Positions 46,901 to 57,561 of a stretch of 64,000 bases of DNA are shown one piece after another. The translations under genes were made by a program, and so were the position numbers. Source of the stretch: Echria macrotheca. Lineage: Eukaryota > Ascomycota > Sordariomycetes > Sordariales > Schizotheciaceae. The stretch spans positions 2,232,001-2,296,000 of the forward strand of contig MU839829.1 of the NCBI GenBank assembly GCA_030411725.1. Direction: 5' to 3'. The number at the start of each line of letters is the position of its first letter. Within the stretch, counting starts at the first letter, position 1. The notes beneath the pieces are model-generated. The model made no database searches and was not told where the DNA came from. It saw only the letters and a list, made by a program, of their open reading frames with translations.

Positions 46901-49900
46901 TTGCCTCGGAACCGCGATTCAAGGACTGCGCCACGGGGTTGCAGTGTGCTGGTTAGTGAGCAGCTTTCACGGGCTGGGCCTTTTCAAACAAGACGACGGA
47001 GTCCGCAAGAGCCCCTGTCTGAGACACAGCACCGTGTTACCGGAACCGGCGCCGGCGTCAAGCGCGCGCAGTATGGAGTACTTATCCCACTGGTGTGCAT
47101 TTCCGCTCAGATCACATCTGCAAGCGCCTCAATCCAGCAGGAGTGCCGAAAGATTGATCGTCGATCAACCCCTCTTCCTCGCACCTCCTGGGCTGTCATG
47201 GGAAAACTTCGGTTCGCTTGTCCACGCTGCAGCACCGTACCGTCCATACGGCCCGGGGCCGGCGGGTGAAGAGACACTGCCAACACATGCCCGTGCGAAA
47301 GGGGGTTAGGACCAGCAGGACACAGCTGGCTCCGCGCCAGTCAGAGGCCATGCCTAGGCTGCAAGGCAGGAGGAGCAAGGGCACTGCTAGTGAGACATTT
47401 TCGCCTTGCATATACACACCTTGTTCTTCTCTCGACTACGACTGGCTGCACGGAGCCGGCTTTGGAAGAGGACAGCCGCAGACGCGGCTCCGTTCCGTTC
47501 CGTCTTTCTGTTCACGAGGGAGGAGGCGGGCTCCGGTCCTGCTGCTACAGCGTGAATGGGGATCGGCACCGCGCTGAGGCATCCACCTCTGGCGGAAGTT
47601 GGAGGGGCAGGTGGTGGTTCCAGCCGTGGCCTAACTGGCCGCAAGGGGGAAGGAGAGACGGTCCTAGCCTGGGCCCCCGTGTCACCATCTGGTGGCGGAG
47701 GGTCTAGACCTCGTCTCATTCGACCTCTGTGTGGGTGGGAGGAGATGTCTGAGCCGCCTCTTACTCCGATGGCCGTCGGTCGCCTTGTTTTTCCCTTCCC
47801 TGATGGATGTGGCAGCCGTTAATTTTGATCTATCAGTTTGACGCTCACCCTGCATTGAGAGGGCGCTAGCTGTTTGGCCGTCGACAGGTGGAACTCTGCA
47901 TGAGGGCAAGTATATCCATTGGCAGAATATCCGCTTGACATCTTGCAGGATGCCGTCTGGTGGTACCAGACGCTGGCAGGGCGACGGGTATGTGTCCGTT
48001 GAGGGCTTGACATGTGACGGGCCATGATCAGCTTGTTGAGTGCATCCAGCGGTCGTTCGCTATGCGCGGCATCAACAAAGACTCGTGGATATGGTCGCAG
48101 TGGGATATACTGGGCAAGGAGCGAGCCGGCTTGTCATCCAGATTATCTTCCACGTCGCATTAAGAGAAGGTAAGTCATGAAGGCCTGGTCACAGATGGAA
48201 GATCCTCTGGCAATATGTTATGACGAGCAATGAGCAAGTCCCAGACAAAATCACGGAACGAGGGACATTGGGTCTGCCGTACAATAGGTCGCCTGTGAGA
48301 TTTAACTCTCGCGGCAAAGTCTCGCGGCAAGGAGAGCGAGCCGTCCACACATGTGTTGAGACGTGTGAGGATACATGGATCTTTCGGATGGTGCTATAAT
48401 GAGATCATCACGATGCTAAGTCGACAGGTAGGGAGGGCATAGAGACGGTTGCGTAACACATTGCATTCTCTCGGCTCTTTTCTCACCAGATAGATGCTCC
48501 AGTATCGAGAGGGTGGGTTATCGCGGCAGAGGCGATGAGTATCCGTACCCAGATGGTTGGGTTTGGCGTTCCTTGTTGTGCTTTCTCCTAACTCGTGTTG
48601 TTGTTGGGGCCGTGTAAGGTAGTGCGGTTGCTTCACAAGAAGTTTCTCCTCAAAATACTGCTCTTCTTGTAGCTAATTTTCTTCCTGTCGTATTCAAGTA
48701 AGGTAAGTAGCGATATGCTGGGTAGGCACTACGAAATAGGGGCTGCTGCTGTACAATACATCCATCCCCCAATCCCGCAAGTTGGAACCTCGGGCTTTGT
48801 TTAGGGTTGCGATTTTACTTGTTGATCGGGAAACAGACCGCTGACTTCCAACGGGTGGGTCTACTTTACTGGTACATACCCGTTCCCCTTGTCTACGTAG
48901 GTAGGTAACGTGGTGCTTTCCAGTGAGATATATGTTTGTGATCATTGACAGGATTACTCTAGATGTGTCTAGGAGGGTGTGAGGGTGTTATGGAGATAAC
49001 CCCGTGTGTTTGTTTTATCATCAAAAGCATTTTTATCTTCTTTACGTTTAATCCCCCCAGAAGAATGTTTTCTGACGCCAACCCTGCGTCGAGGGGAAAC
49101 TAGAAACCGGTGTCGCATTATATAAAGTGGTTGTTTTGATCACATGTACGGTTTAGCTGAATGGGATGACAGCAACGAAACGACTGGAGTGGGTTCTAAA
49201 TCCGTCCATGGACATGTTTTTTTTCGTAGGGTCGAACGAAAACAACGATGTATAATACCTGGACAGTTGTAGATATCTATGTCTTCGGACTGAAGACACG
49301 TCGAATATCGATCGACGGTCAATGGCGAGCTCCCTTTTTGTTGCCGGCCGCTGACATGGATGCGTCCTCGAGCTGTAGATATGGATACCGAGTTGTTGGG
49401 ATTGTCATATCTGTTTCGGGTTTACGGTTTCTTGGAATTACATGGGCCTCGTCCTGTGCTATTCGTACTATTTGACGACGAGTGTATATGTTGCTCTGGT
49501 GTCGTTCGATGACATGGCTGGGCTGCGGGTCTCCTCTCTGGGGCGGCTACTAGCATACAGTTCTTGGTTCCTGTATTGTTGGAGGCCATTGAAACAGCCA
49601 CAAGTATTTGGACAGTTTGGCTGCGATGGTAGGACACTTAGAGATACTGTCTGTCTGGATATATCATACACCATTTAGAATTTGTTGACGGTCTTGAGAC
49701 TCCTGTCATGACGGTACGGGAAAGCGAGAGATGAACCAGCTGCATTGCAAGCAGTCGGATGAGATCATGCTGTTCTCCGAAATAGAGTGCACACAGAAGA
49801 CAGGTGTAAGTCTGATCTCGACGACGGCCAGGCTGTTGATGTGAAGCACCAATATTGGCGTCATCTATGAAACAGCTATGTTCGACAATACCTCTTGAGC

Positions 49901-50785
49901 CGTAATAGCTGCCACCGCGCCGGTCAATCTAGAACCCTGGGCTCTTAGGGATTGTGCGTTTGATATTATTCAGCATGGACTGGAGGGTGTTTTGATGTAG
50001 AGGAAGGGGGTTGGTATTATTGGCTCCGAGGCCGACCCGAAGCACAGCGAGGTTCCCGTGGACACCGGTGCACTACTGTCGTTCCTTCAAGCTTGGATGC
50101 CTCAGCGGTCATCTGTTGACACCGACGGAGCAGTACCTACGTGGTTCCTGGAGTTGCATACGATCTGGGCAGTTTCCCGGTGTTGAGCTCCACGAGCTAG
50201 GTGTCAAGAGCGCCCTCGATAACCACCCATTGTTTTCTTCTGCGTATGCAAAAGAATCTGATATCTTGCTGTAGCTCCTACCGTGTCGAATATTGCCACT
50301 AATGTGTCGTGGTGTCCCCATTGCTACGATACATCCAAGGAGACCACCGTGTTACCTGAAACTACCCCGGGATGTATCCCATCGTAAGCCTTCAAGTCTA
50401 CGTTTCTCGATATCGGTGTCTTGCCAATATCGCGTTCGCAGCTACGCTCCACCAGATCTCGTAGTTCGATGCTTGAGACAGGCATGGATGCCGATTGAAC
50501 AAAACCGCAGAGTGAGGCTACCCCTGAAAGTCCAGCCCCCTTTCCATCCTCCCGAAAACTGAGCATAATCAGCACATAAATCCTAGACATCAATAGACCA
50601 ACAAACTTACACGCAAAAGTCGACTCAAAGCACAATAAACCCAAAACTTGAATGCACATATCGGGACCGATCTCGACCGCAACCCGTCTGCGCAACGACA
50701 CACAACCCAGACGAGCCAAACTTACCAAACACCGGATTACAAAAATGTGTACAGACCACGCAACACCAACATCAAACAAAAAAAC
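37913..50785. other. 13-kb gene-poor region upstream of the MtfA-like gene
   Basis: No gene can be supported in this interval. Open frames up to 281 aa (44942-45787) exist on both strands, but none has a recognisable motif, a sensible hydrophobic pattern or splice-linked continuation. Adjacent frames are equally open, as expected for non-coding DNA of moderate G+C. From about 38.4 to 47.9 kb the sequence looks even in composition, with few homopolymer runs. From about 48 kb it becomes more A/T-rich and simple. No transposase, reverse transcriptase or terminal repeats were recognised. It may contain a long 5' leader and distal regulatory DNA for the MtfA-like gene, or non-coding RNA. Confidence 0.55.
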
Positions 50786-50872
50786 GGTTGTATAGTGTAG
50801 TGGCTATCACATCGGATTCTGATACCCTCAGAAAACATTCCGGTAACCCCGGTTCGATCCCGGGTACGACCT
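50786..50872 (+). tRNA. tRNA-Gln(CTG) with intron
   Basis: The acceptor stem GGTTGTA pairs with TACGACC. The D arm is TAGTGTAGTGGCTATCAC. The anticodon stem TCGGA/TCCGG encloses loop TTCTGA-T with anticodon CTG, and the T arm is CCCGG-TTCGATC-CCGGG. A 15-nt intron sits one base 3' of the anticodon (approximately 50824-50838). It includes TCAGAA, complementary to the anticodon-loop TTCTGA, as needed for the splicing helix. The mature length is 72 nt. A Pol III TTTT terminator follows within ten bases. Confidence 0.93.
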
Positions 50873-51412
50873 CTCTTTTGTCTTGAGAGTGATTTATTCA
50901 CTCATAAAAACTCGTCAGCGACGCCACCTGGTCTTTTTTTTGCGTCGTCGAATTTCGATTGTGCATGTGTCGTGGGCCCCGGGTGGAGTAGCCGACACAT
51001 TTTTTTCCCCTCTATACGTTGGACACTCGTATCACTCGAGGGGAAGTTCCATATTTACAACCGGAGTGGTGAATCAGATGCAGAGACTGGGCGGGCTTGC
51101 GGCTTGTATGCCATCAATTTCAGACTGACATGGACAATTTTATTTAACCAAGGGAATGGCAAAATGTCATAGGAAACACTCCATGCAACATATCAGGAGG
51201 AGGGGAATGTCAATAGAGAAAAGGGGGGCGGGCGGGCGGTGCACGCTCGCAGCGACATCGGCTCGGCTCTGCCAATCCACATCGCAAAAACAAAAAAAAG
51301 GACCAGCTACTTTCTTTCTATCAGAAAATAAACCACACAATTCCAATCGACCTGAATAAAAAAAATGGTCTTGGTTCATCCAAGGAGGTGAAAAAAAAGT
51401 GTCAAAAAGAAG
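50873..51412. other. Spacer between the two convergent tRNA-Gln genes
   Basis: This 540-bp spacer has no gene. It contains short A and T runs, including the T-tract terminator of the minus-strand tRNA (A run at 51404-51408 on the plus strand). Confidence 0.5.
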
Positions 51413-51499
51413 AGGTCGTACCCGGATTCGAACCGGGGTTACCGGAATGTTCTGAACAAATCAGAATCCGATGTGCTAGGCCAACTACACTATACAACC
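51413..51499 (-). tRNA. tRNA-Gln(CTG) with intron
   Basis: Read on the minus strand, the acceptor GGTTGTA/TACGACC, anticodon stem TCGGA/TCCGG, anticodon CTG and T arm CCCGG-TTCGAAT-CCGGG match the gene at 50786. The D loop is different (GTGTAGTTGGCCTAGCAC) and two bases longer. The intron is 13 nt and again contains TTCAGAA, complementary to the anticodon loop. A T5 terminator follows. Confidence 0.93.
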
Positions 51500-52817
51500 C
51501 AAGACCTTTGTTGAAAGCTGATTCTGCAAAACGGGTCTATATACCCCCAATTTCGTGGGGGTCCTGTGCAATGTCGCAACATCCCCAATTTACTTCCACA
51601 TGCCCGTCCTCCGTTGCCACCTTCCTCCCCTTCTGGGGGTTTTATTTTTGTTTCCATCGCACCCTAGCTATTCTAATCCGTACCACGGTAACATGCACAG
51701 AAATGCGGTGCATGCATTCAATCCCCAACCAATCCCCAACCACCACCTCCAAAATAACCGCGCGGCAGCGCTTAACTAGCCCCACCCACCACGACCCACG
51801 ACTATATTTTACCAACCACCAATCCCTCCCTCCCCCAAATTTTTTTTCCTAACAAAACAAAACCGACCCGCCAACCAAAACCCACGACATCCATCAATGT
51901 CGTGGATTTTGGTTGGTGGAATTCTTTCATTAGGATTTTACATCTAAAGTGTGAGGGTCGGTAGATTAAAACCTGTCTTGCTGTATCTACTGCCCTGGAA
52001 AGAATCTTCTGTCTGTAAGGGTGGTTCGAAAGTCTTGACACATTTCTTTTTTATTTTATTATTATTTATCTTGCTGTATTGTACGTATGTATGTATATGG
52101 TGGGTGGTGGGTGGGTTGTGTGTCGCCGGCTAGCTACCTTGCATTCTCTCGCCCGACCGGTTGCTTGTTGTTCTGGGAGGTGAGAGAGAGAGTGTGTGTG
52201 TGTGTGTCGAGAAGGAAGCAGATGAGTTGGCGGTGGGGATCTGTCTGTCTGGTGGGATGCTGTCGAGCAGGTCTCTGCGACAAGTTCTGGCGCCCTCAAT
52301 TGCCCGTCCTCCATCAGCGGTGAAATATTCGGCGGTGCCCAGTTCTATATCTATCCGTACTGGTCTTGAATTCTGGTTAGCCATGATTACTACCCTGAAG
52401 GACGAAGCTGCGTGATTCTCTGCGACGCAATCATCTTTGCCGAGTTTGAGGAGCGAAATGTATGGTATACTGCCTGGGATAACCACCGCTTGGGATCAAT
52501 GCCATTTGCATTGTAGAGTACGCCTGAGCTGTACCCAGGCTTGTCCTCGGGCAATTGCCCATGATTCTATTTTCTAGTCATCTTGGCTGAGTCTTTGGTA
52601 CATACCATCCATGAAGCACTGCTCCAGCATCGCCAAAAGATCGCCCTAGAGGGCACGGTGATTCCGTGAACACTAACGGTTGTTCCGCCTGATGGTAGTT
52701 GACAGCATGCCATGTCGAGATACAACCCGGCGGCATGGCCACCTTTCCAGCTCGCGACATGATGACCCAGTCAACCACCGTCCAAGCAGTGACCGAACAG
52801 AGATGAGCCACCGGGTA
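51500..52817. other. Intergenic region between tRNA and RRP43
   Basis: About 1.3 kb with no supported ORF. It contains a long foldback hairpin (listed separately). The stretch 52070-52320 is rich in GTGTGT/GAGAGAG simple sequence. Confidence 0.5.
51847..51935. repeat. Foldback hairpin with 20-bp stem
   Basis: The left arm at 51871-51890 (CCAACCAAAACCCACGACAT) and right arm at 51897-51916 are inverted copies matching at 19 of 20 positions, separated by a six-base loop CCATCA. Pairing continues outward for about three more pairs, including one G-T. After an unpaired stretch it resumes with TCCTAA (51847-51852) against TTAGGA (51930-51935). It is not followed by a gene-end T tract, and no target-site duplication was evident. 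Confidence 0.85.
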
Positions 52818-53867
52818 TCATGAATCCATCGCCTGGCTCACCTCCCTCCATCTCGCCTCCGCAACACCCACAAACCCCCTCACCAGCTCCCTCCCAATAG
52901 CCGTCCCGCCGACCTTCTCTATCGCCCGTATCCTCGTCTCCCCGCCGCTGCAGTCGACCACAGCCGTAATAACCTCCTTGCACAGACTCTCCTCCAACCG
53001 ATCCGGATCCAACAGCACCCAATGCCTCCCGTCGCCCGGCTCGCCCTGCTCCTTCTCCAGGAAGACAGCCGCCGTACAGGCAACAGGCAGTCCCCTGGTA
53101 ACCAACCCCTTCGTCTCCCCAGCCCCCGAACACACAACCGCCTCGCGCTCCGGATCCCACCGCGCAACAGGAATCTTGGTATCCCTCAGCGCAGCCACAA
53201 CAGCCGTCCACGCCGCATCGAACGCGTTCCCGTCGAGCGAGACAAACAACACGTCAATATACAGCACCCAGTACGCCATGACCCTCGCCCGTGTCTCTTC
53301 TTCTTCCTCCTCATCCTTCATCTCATCACCACCACCCCCTTCTTCCTCCTCGGTAAACCAAACCCGCAACGCCTCCACATCGACCAGCCGACTCCGATGC
53401 AGCAGCGAATACACCCTCGTACTGACCGTCTGCGCAGCAGTAGAAGGCGGCACCCCCGGCAGGAACTGCGGCGCACAGCCCGTGGCCAGCTCGATGTTCG
53501 GCACGAGCAGGTCATACTCCTTCAGCTCTGCCGCGTCCGCGTCCGCATCGTCTTTATCTTCTCCTCCTCCGTCCGAGGACTCAAACCGGGGCGGCCGCGG
53601 TCGGAACTGCGGGATGCTCGTGACAGGCAAGACTTCTGCGCGGACACCGCAGAGGACCGTCGTGTCGCCGGAGCGGACGAGCGCGCTGCCGTGGGCGTGC
53701 GAGAGCGAGGACGTGTGGATCTGGATCGGGCGGGCGTCGCGGGGCGAGCGGCCGTTTGTGCGCGTCGGCGCGGTGCTGTCCTTTAATGCGAGCTGGCGGA
53801 GGAGGTATGGATGGGGTGATAGTTTGGCGAATACCTCCCGCGAGAAGCTTAGTGTTGATTCTGCCAT
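52818..53867 (-). CDS. RRP43: Exosome complex component Rrp43 (RNase PH-like)
   Basis: Predicted ring subunit of the RNA exosome, which processes and degrades RNA in nucleus and cytoplasm. Single exon, 349 aa. It begins with the short helix FSREVFAKLSPHPYLLRQL, followed by the RNase PH fold: SHAHGSALVRSGDTTVLCGVRAEVL at about 56-80, VPNIELATGCAPQF, and YWVLYIDVLFVSLDGNAFDA. Like other Rrp43/42/45-class subunits it lacks obvious phosphorolytic residues. Acidic low-complexity inserts (SSDGGGEDKDDADADAAE and a Glu/Gly run) lie in surface loops. RRP43 is favoured over RRP42/45 by the N-terminal motif, but closely related ring subunits remain possible. Confidence 0.82.
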   Translation of the reverse strand: MAESTLSFSREVFAKLSPHPYLLRQLALKDSTAPTRTNGRSPRDARPIQIHTSSLSHAHGSALVRSGDTTVLCGVRAEVLPVTSIPQFRPRPPRFESSDGGGEDKDDADADAAELKEYDLLVPNIELATGCAPQFLPGVPPSTAAQTVSTRVYSLLHRSRLVDVEALRVWFTEEEEGGGGDEMKDEEEEEETRARVMAYWVLYIDVLFVSLDGNAFDAAWTAVVAALRDTKIPVARWDPEREAVVCSGAGETKGLVTRGLPVACTAAVFLEKEQGEPGDGRHWVLLDPDRLEESLCKEVITAVVDCSGGETRIRAIEKVGGTAIGRELVRGFVGVAEARWREVSQAMDS

Positions 53868-54334
53868 TCTTTTTTGGTTTGTTGAGTCTGTGGCAATCTT
53901 GTTGCTGGGTTGGCGGTTTTGGGATTTGGCAATTGGATGCAGCTTGGAAATTTCACTGCAGCGTCGAGGTCAGCCTTGTTGGAGGGGCTGATGGCTGAAA
54001 ATTTGGCCAATCGACGGGGCTGATTTGGGGAGCTGGGATTGGGACGTGGGGGCAGCTGAGCTCCCCGGACCCCTGTCAGAGCTCAACCTTCCCACCGCCG
54101 ACGGGGTACGGATTATCTACACTGGTGACTGGATACCAGATATCTCGTTGGAATATTCCCCAGTCAAAGTGATGGGCTGTGTGGCAAGAAGGTACGAAAA
54201 CCGATTTCACCTAGTCTGTCATCTTTTACCTTGGTCTCCTGTCTCCTTTTTGAAGAACACCGGTCTAATCAATATGGTTATTTTACGATGTGAGGTTCAA
54301 ACGCCTTGACTGTCCCTAAGTGCCAAATCCAGGT
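53868..54334. other. RRP43 promoter / hydrolase-side intergenic region
   Basis: This 467-bp interval separates the RRP43 start from the 5' neighbour in the same orientation. A small plus-strand frame (54025-54309) has no support. Confidence 0.45.
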
Positions 54335-55534
54335 TTAGTATTCCCTCTTCCAAAAATCTACCGCTAACCTGGCCACCGTCTCGCCCCTAGTCATGACAAT
54401 CTCATGTCCACAATCCAATGAGACAGCTTCAATAGCATCCTCGCCCAGCAGTCCCGTCGCATCGTGCAACAACTCCTCCCTCACAATCACCGGATCCGTA
54501 TCCCCTAAAACCATCAAGACCCGCCCACTTCTCATCCCGGGAACCGTACCCTGTGCCTCCCTCCTCTCCGCCAGGACCTTTCCCAGTACCTGCCAATCCT
54601 CGCGTTGTTCGTAGATCGGCGCATACCGAATGCTGCTCACGAACGCCGGGATAAACCCTTCGTGGTGCGTCAGCTGCCACTTCATGACTGCCGCCACCGT
54701 GATTCCGGGCTTCCGTGTTGAGAGCACCGCCTTGTCGTACGAATCTCCCCCGCTGGCGTCGCTGTTCTTCTGTCGCCTGAGCTGCTTGGTGTCAACTGCC
54801 TCGGCCGCCATGTTCTCCTCGTTGGCTGCCCGCTGCGGCGTCAGCCTTCGCCTGACTAGCCTCTCCAAAACCCATTCGGGGAATAGCCCGGTCGAGTATA
54901 GCACCTTGCTCTGCCAGCTGACGTGCTCGTGTCGAATCAACCCGCCCCCGGCCACGAGTACCAGCGACCGCACCATGTGAGGAAAATACCTGGCGAACGA
55001 GACGGCAACGCCGCCGCCGAGACTGTAACCCACTAGATGAAACCCGTCGCTTCCTGTCCAGGGGAGGGCGCTGGAGGAAAGAACGAGGAGAATCTGGGAG
55101 GTATACAGCCGAATGTCATAAGGCAAATCGACCGGAGCATCCGATAATCCCCGGCCGAAAAAATCAAATAGCATGACGCGACAGCCCCGAGAGACAAGCT
55201 CCTCGGCGAGGTGTCCTAGGGCGATGCAGGGTGTGCTGATCCCATGCATGAGGAGGACCTTCTCACCCTCGGCAGGTCCCCACTCGAAAACTCGAATATG
55301 GCCGTAGGGCGTGTCGACATCGCGGGCACCCGGCAATATATCGGACGGGTATGGGAGTTCGGCCAAGTCGGCCTCGGAGAGGTGAGGCAGCTGCGTGCTG
55401 ACAGGAGATTTGATAAGCTTGGTTTTGGGCCGGTGATGGGCCAGGGACCGGAGCGTGAGGCCGACCGACAGTCCGATTGCGCCAAGAGCGATATATGACG
55501 CCGTATGGCGACACGGCAGTGCCCAGGTAGCCAT
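54335..55534 (-). CDS. Membrane-anchored alpha/beta hydrolase
   Basis: Single exon, 399 aa. A hydrophobic segment at about 12-32 (SYIALGAIGLSVGLTLRSL) suggests an N-terminal membrane anchor. The alpha/beta-hydrolase core follows: oxyanion-loop region LLMHGIS at about 94-100, FDFFGRGLSD, nucleophile elbow GYSLGGG with Ser171, acid residue Asp345 or Asp347 in LGDTDP, and catalytic His377 in DCGHE. The full catalytic triad is therefore present. The Gly-X-Ser-X-Gly and FGRGLSD features resemble ABHD6/monoacylglycerol-lipase-like and related hydrolases. The substrate cannot be inferred. Confidence 0.85.
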   Translation of the reverse strand: MATWALPCRHTASYIALGAIGLSVGLTLRSLAHHRPKTKLIKSPVSTQLPHLSEADLAELPYPSDILPGARDVDTPYGHIRVFEWGPAEGEKVLLMHGISTPCIALGHLAEELVSRGCRVMLFDFFGRGLSDAPVDLPYDIRLYTSQILLVLSSSALPWTGSDGFHLVGYSLGGGVAVSFARYFPHMVRSLVLVAGGGLIRHEHVSWQSKVLYSTGLFPEWVLERLVRRRLTPQRAANEENMAAEAVDTKQLRRQKNSDASGGDSYDKAVLSTRKPGITVAAVMKWQLTHHEGFIPAFVSSIRYAPIYEQREDWQVLGKVLAERREAQGTVPGMRSGRVLMVLGDTDPVIVREELLHDATGLLGEDAIEAVSLDCGHEIVMTRGETVARLAVDFWKREY

Positions 55535-55943
55535 GCGGACTTGGTTAACGGTACGGACCTGCTTTGGTAGCGAGTTGTGAGTGTTTTCGGGAACTGCGGC
55601 ATCCCGTCAGAGAAAGCGGGGCCTATCTCACGGCAGGGGTGTTCCATCCCGCCGGAAACCGGACATCCAAGTGAAAGTGAGCGGCGGGTCGGACAGGATT
55701 CCCGGCCAAGAGAAGACAGACGGAAGCATCAAGGCCCGGCCCGTGTATACAGCTCCTCGGTAGACCGGCGCAGGGGTGGCAGCCTTTCAACGGCGACCCG
55801 GGGGAAGGCTCCGGCCGCGAGCCGGGCCGCAGCTGCAAACAACCCACCACCATACCCCCCTCCCAAAAGCAGCTGCGAAAACAAACGGCATGGAACTCGC
55901 GGATTAACTTTTTGAGAAGCGGCCAGAAATCATTTCCTGCCGC
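55535..55943. other. Promoter region of the alpha/beta hydrolase
   Basis: About 400 bp with no supported ORF; both flanking genes read leftward. Confidence 0.45.
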
Positions 55944-56429
55944 TCACGTCTGAGCCACCGGCTTCTCGGCTCGCCGGTATAGCCCCTTGAGCCGGGCGAT
56001 CTGGCGCCTCACGAGGCCCTTATCCTTCTCGGCGTCGCTATCCGAGAGCTCGAGCGAGAAGGACGGGCGCCCCGAGCCATTCTGGTCCTTGACGAGTTTC
56101 CGCGGGGGCGGCCGCTCGCCCGACGGTCTGCTTTCCGCCACCGCCAGCCACGATCGCGATGCCATTGCATTTGCATCGTGCGGGAGCGATCGGAGACGGC
56201 GATGCAGAGACGGCCGCCGTGCTGGGTCCATGCCGCGGGCGTCGTTGTCAGCAGCTTCCTCGGAGTCGTAGTCGGGGTTCAGCAGTGACCGATAGCTGTT
56301 ATCGAGGTGCGGGGCAGGCGCCGTATTGGCCCGCGATCTGGCGAAGAAGCGCGACATGGCTGCTGTGTTTGCGCTTCCCTCGCAAGACGGGGGCTGGAGT
56401 TGCACGGGGAAAGGGGAACCGCTTGCCAT
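55944..56429 (-). CDS. Small hypothetical protein
   Basis: Single open frame of 161 aa, or 137 aa if translation starts at the second Met (56357, MSRFFARSRAN). I do not recognise it. It is basic and Ser/Arg/Pro-rich, with an acidic patch (SDSDAEKDKG) followed by an amphipathic basic C-terminus (LVRRQIARLKGLYRR). It contains no membrane segment. It is the only long frame in the stretch and lies between two same-strand genes, which makes a real gene plausible but unproven. Confidence 0.45.
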   Translation of the reverse strand: MASGSPFPVQLQPPSCEGSANTAAMSRFFARSRANTAPAPHLDNSYRSLLNPDYDSEEAADNDARGMDPARRPSLHRRLRSLPHDANAMASRSWLAVAESRPSGERPPPRKLVKDQNGSGRPSFSLELSDSDAEKDKGLVRRQIARLKGLYRRAEKPVAQT

Positions 56430-57561
56430 GTAAAGTCGGCGAGCGGAAGCCTATTTGAAGGCATGAAAATGGTCGAGTTCAAAAAAGCTGCTGACTGTCG
56501 CCGAGGCGGAGCTGCCTGTCCCACGATTGCCCCGCCAAAAGGAACCGACATGAACGTACGTACTTAGCTCCCCATTCAGCCACCGGGGGCCCAGCCTTTT
56601 CCAAACGGATTGCTTCTTTGTTTAGCTGTGCGGCGGGGTGAGGTCGATCATGCACCGCACACAACGCACTTGATTTCAGACGCTGCTGTGGTCAACCACA
56701 GACTTGCATGTGTGGATATGCCCGTGGATGTGGGGTCGTGATGGGTGGTTGGGAAACCGCAGGACCTAAACTTGCCTGGAAGGGGCTGGCCTAATCATGA
56801 CGGCATTGCCAAACAAGTAAAATTCGGGCACTGTCAGTGAGCTCGACTGCTGATGCTGACGGATGATTCGATGCCTCCGACGTGCTGAATGTGCTAGGCT
56901 GGACCGACGGTGGACGCTTCGGCGACTCCTATATACGATCTGCTCCAATCACTTGCATTTGGGGCTTTGTTTCACACCATCGCCGAACACTGACCCCGCA
57001 GAGCAACCGAGCTTGCCGTTGATCAACCTGTAGCCTGTGAATCTGGACTGCCGTGGATCTGTTCTGATCTGCCACACCAACTGCAAACACCAGGCGCAGG
57101 AGTTCGATCTATCGGGCCTTATTGTCCGCTAGTAATCCGTATTTCCGAAGCGATGACTAGCTTGTCGATGGAAACGCTCAAGCCGTGGGCCCCAACCGAG
57201 CTCAGTGGCAAGCTGTCGGATCCTATGGTATTAGTTACCGATAGCTGGCTGACAGTCGATGCGATAACTTCACAAGTTACTAACCTACTGGAAAGAGAAG
57301 AAAAAGTCAGCCTCACAACATCAAGGAGAGGATTTTGCACTAGATCGCCCCCGAACCGTGCTGACCCCTACTCACCCACGACGTCGACATATCGGTCTCG
57401 AGGTCAATTTCCAGCCACCACGCAGAATCGGCCGGCGAGAGCAACAGATGTCCACTGATGTATATTTACAGCCGTCTAGTATAAACACAGTCGTTCGCCG
57501 CTTGCTCCCAGGTCGCCGTCCGTTTGCCCCCCCGTCTGACTGTTTTCAGAATATACCCCCC
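56430..57561. other. Intergenic region upstream of hypothetical gene
   Basis: About 1.1 kb with no gene I can support. The plus-strand frame 57153-57458 has no domain and no visible splice partners. Confidence 0.45.

Noticed and set aside
28821..50785. RIP-degraded transposon as the explanation for the desert
   Set aside because: RIP would leave strongly AT/TA-enriched DNA with terminal repeat traces. The block keeps moderate to high G+C, and no reverse transcriptase, transposase or repeat ends were recognised.
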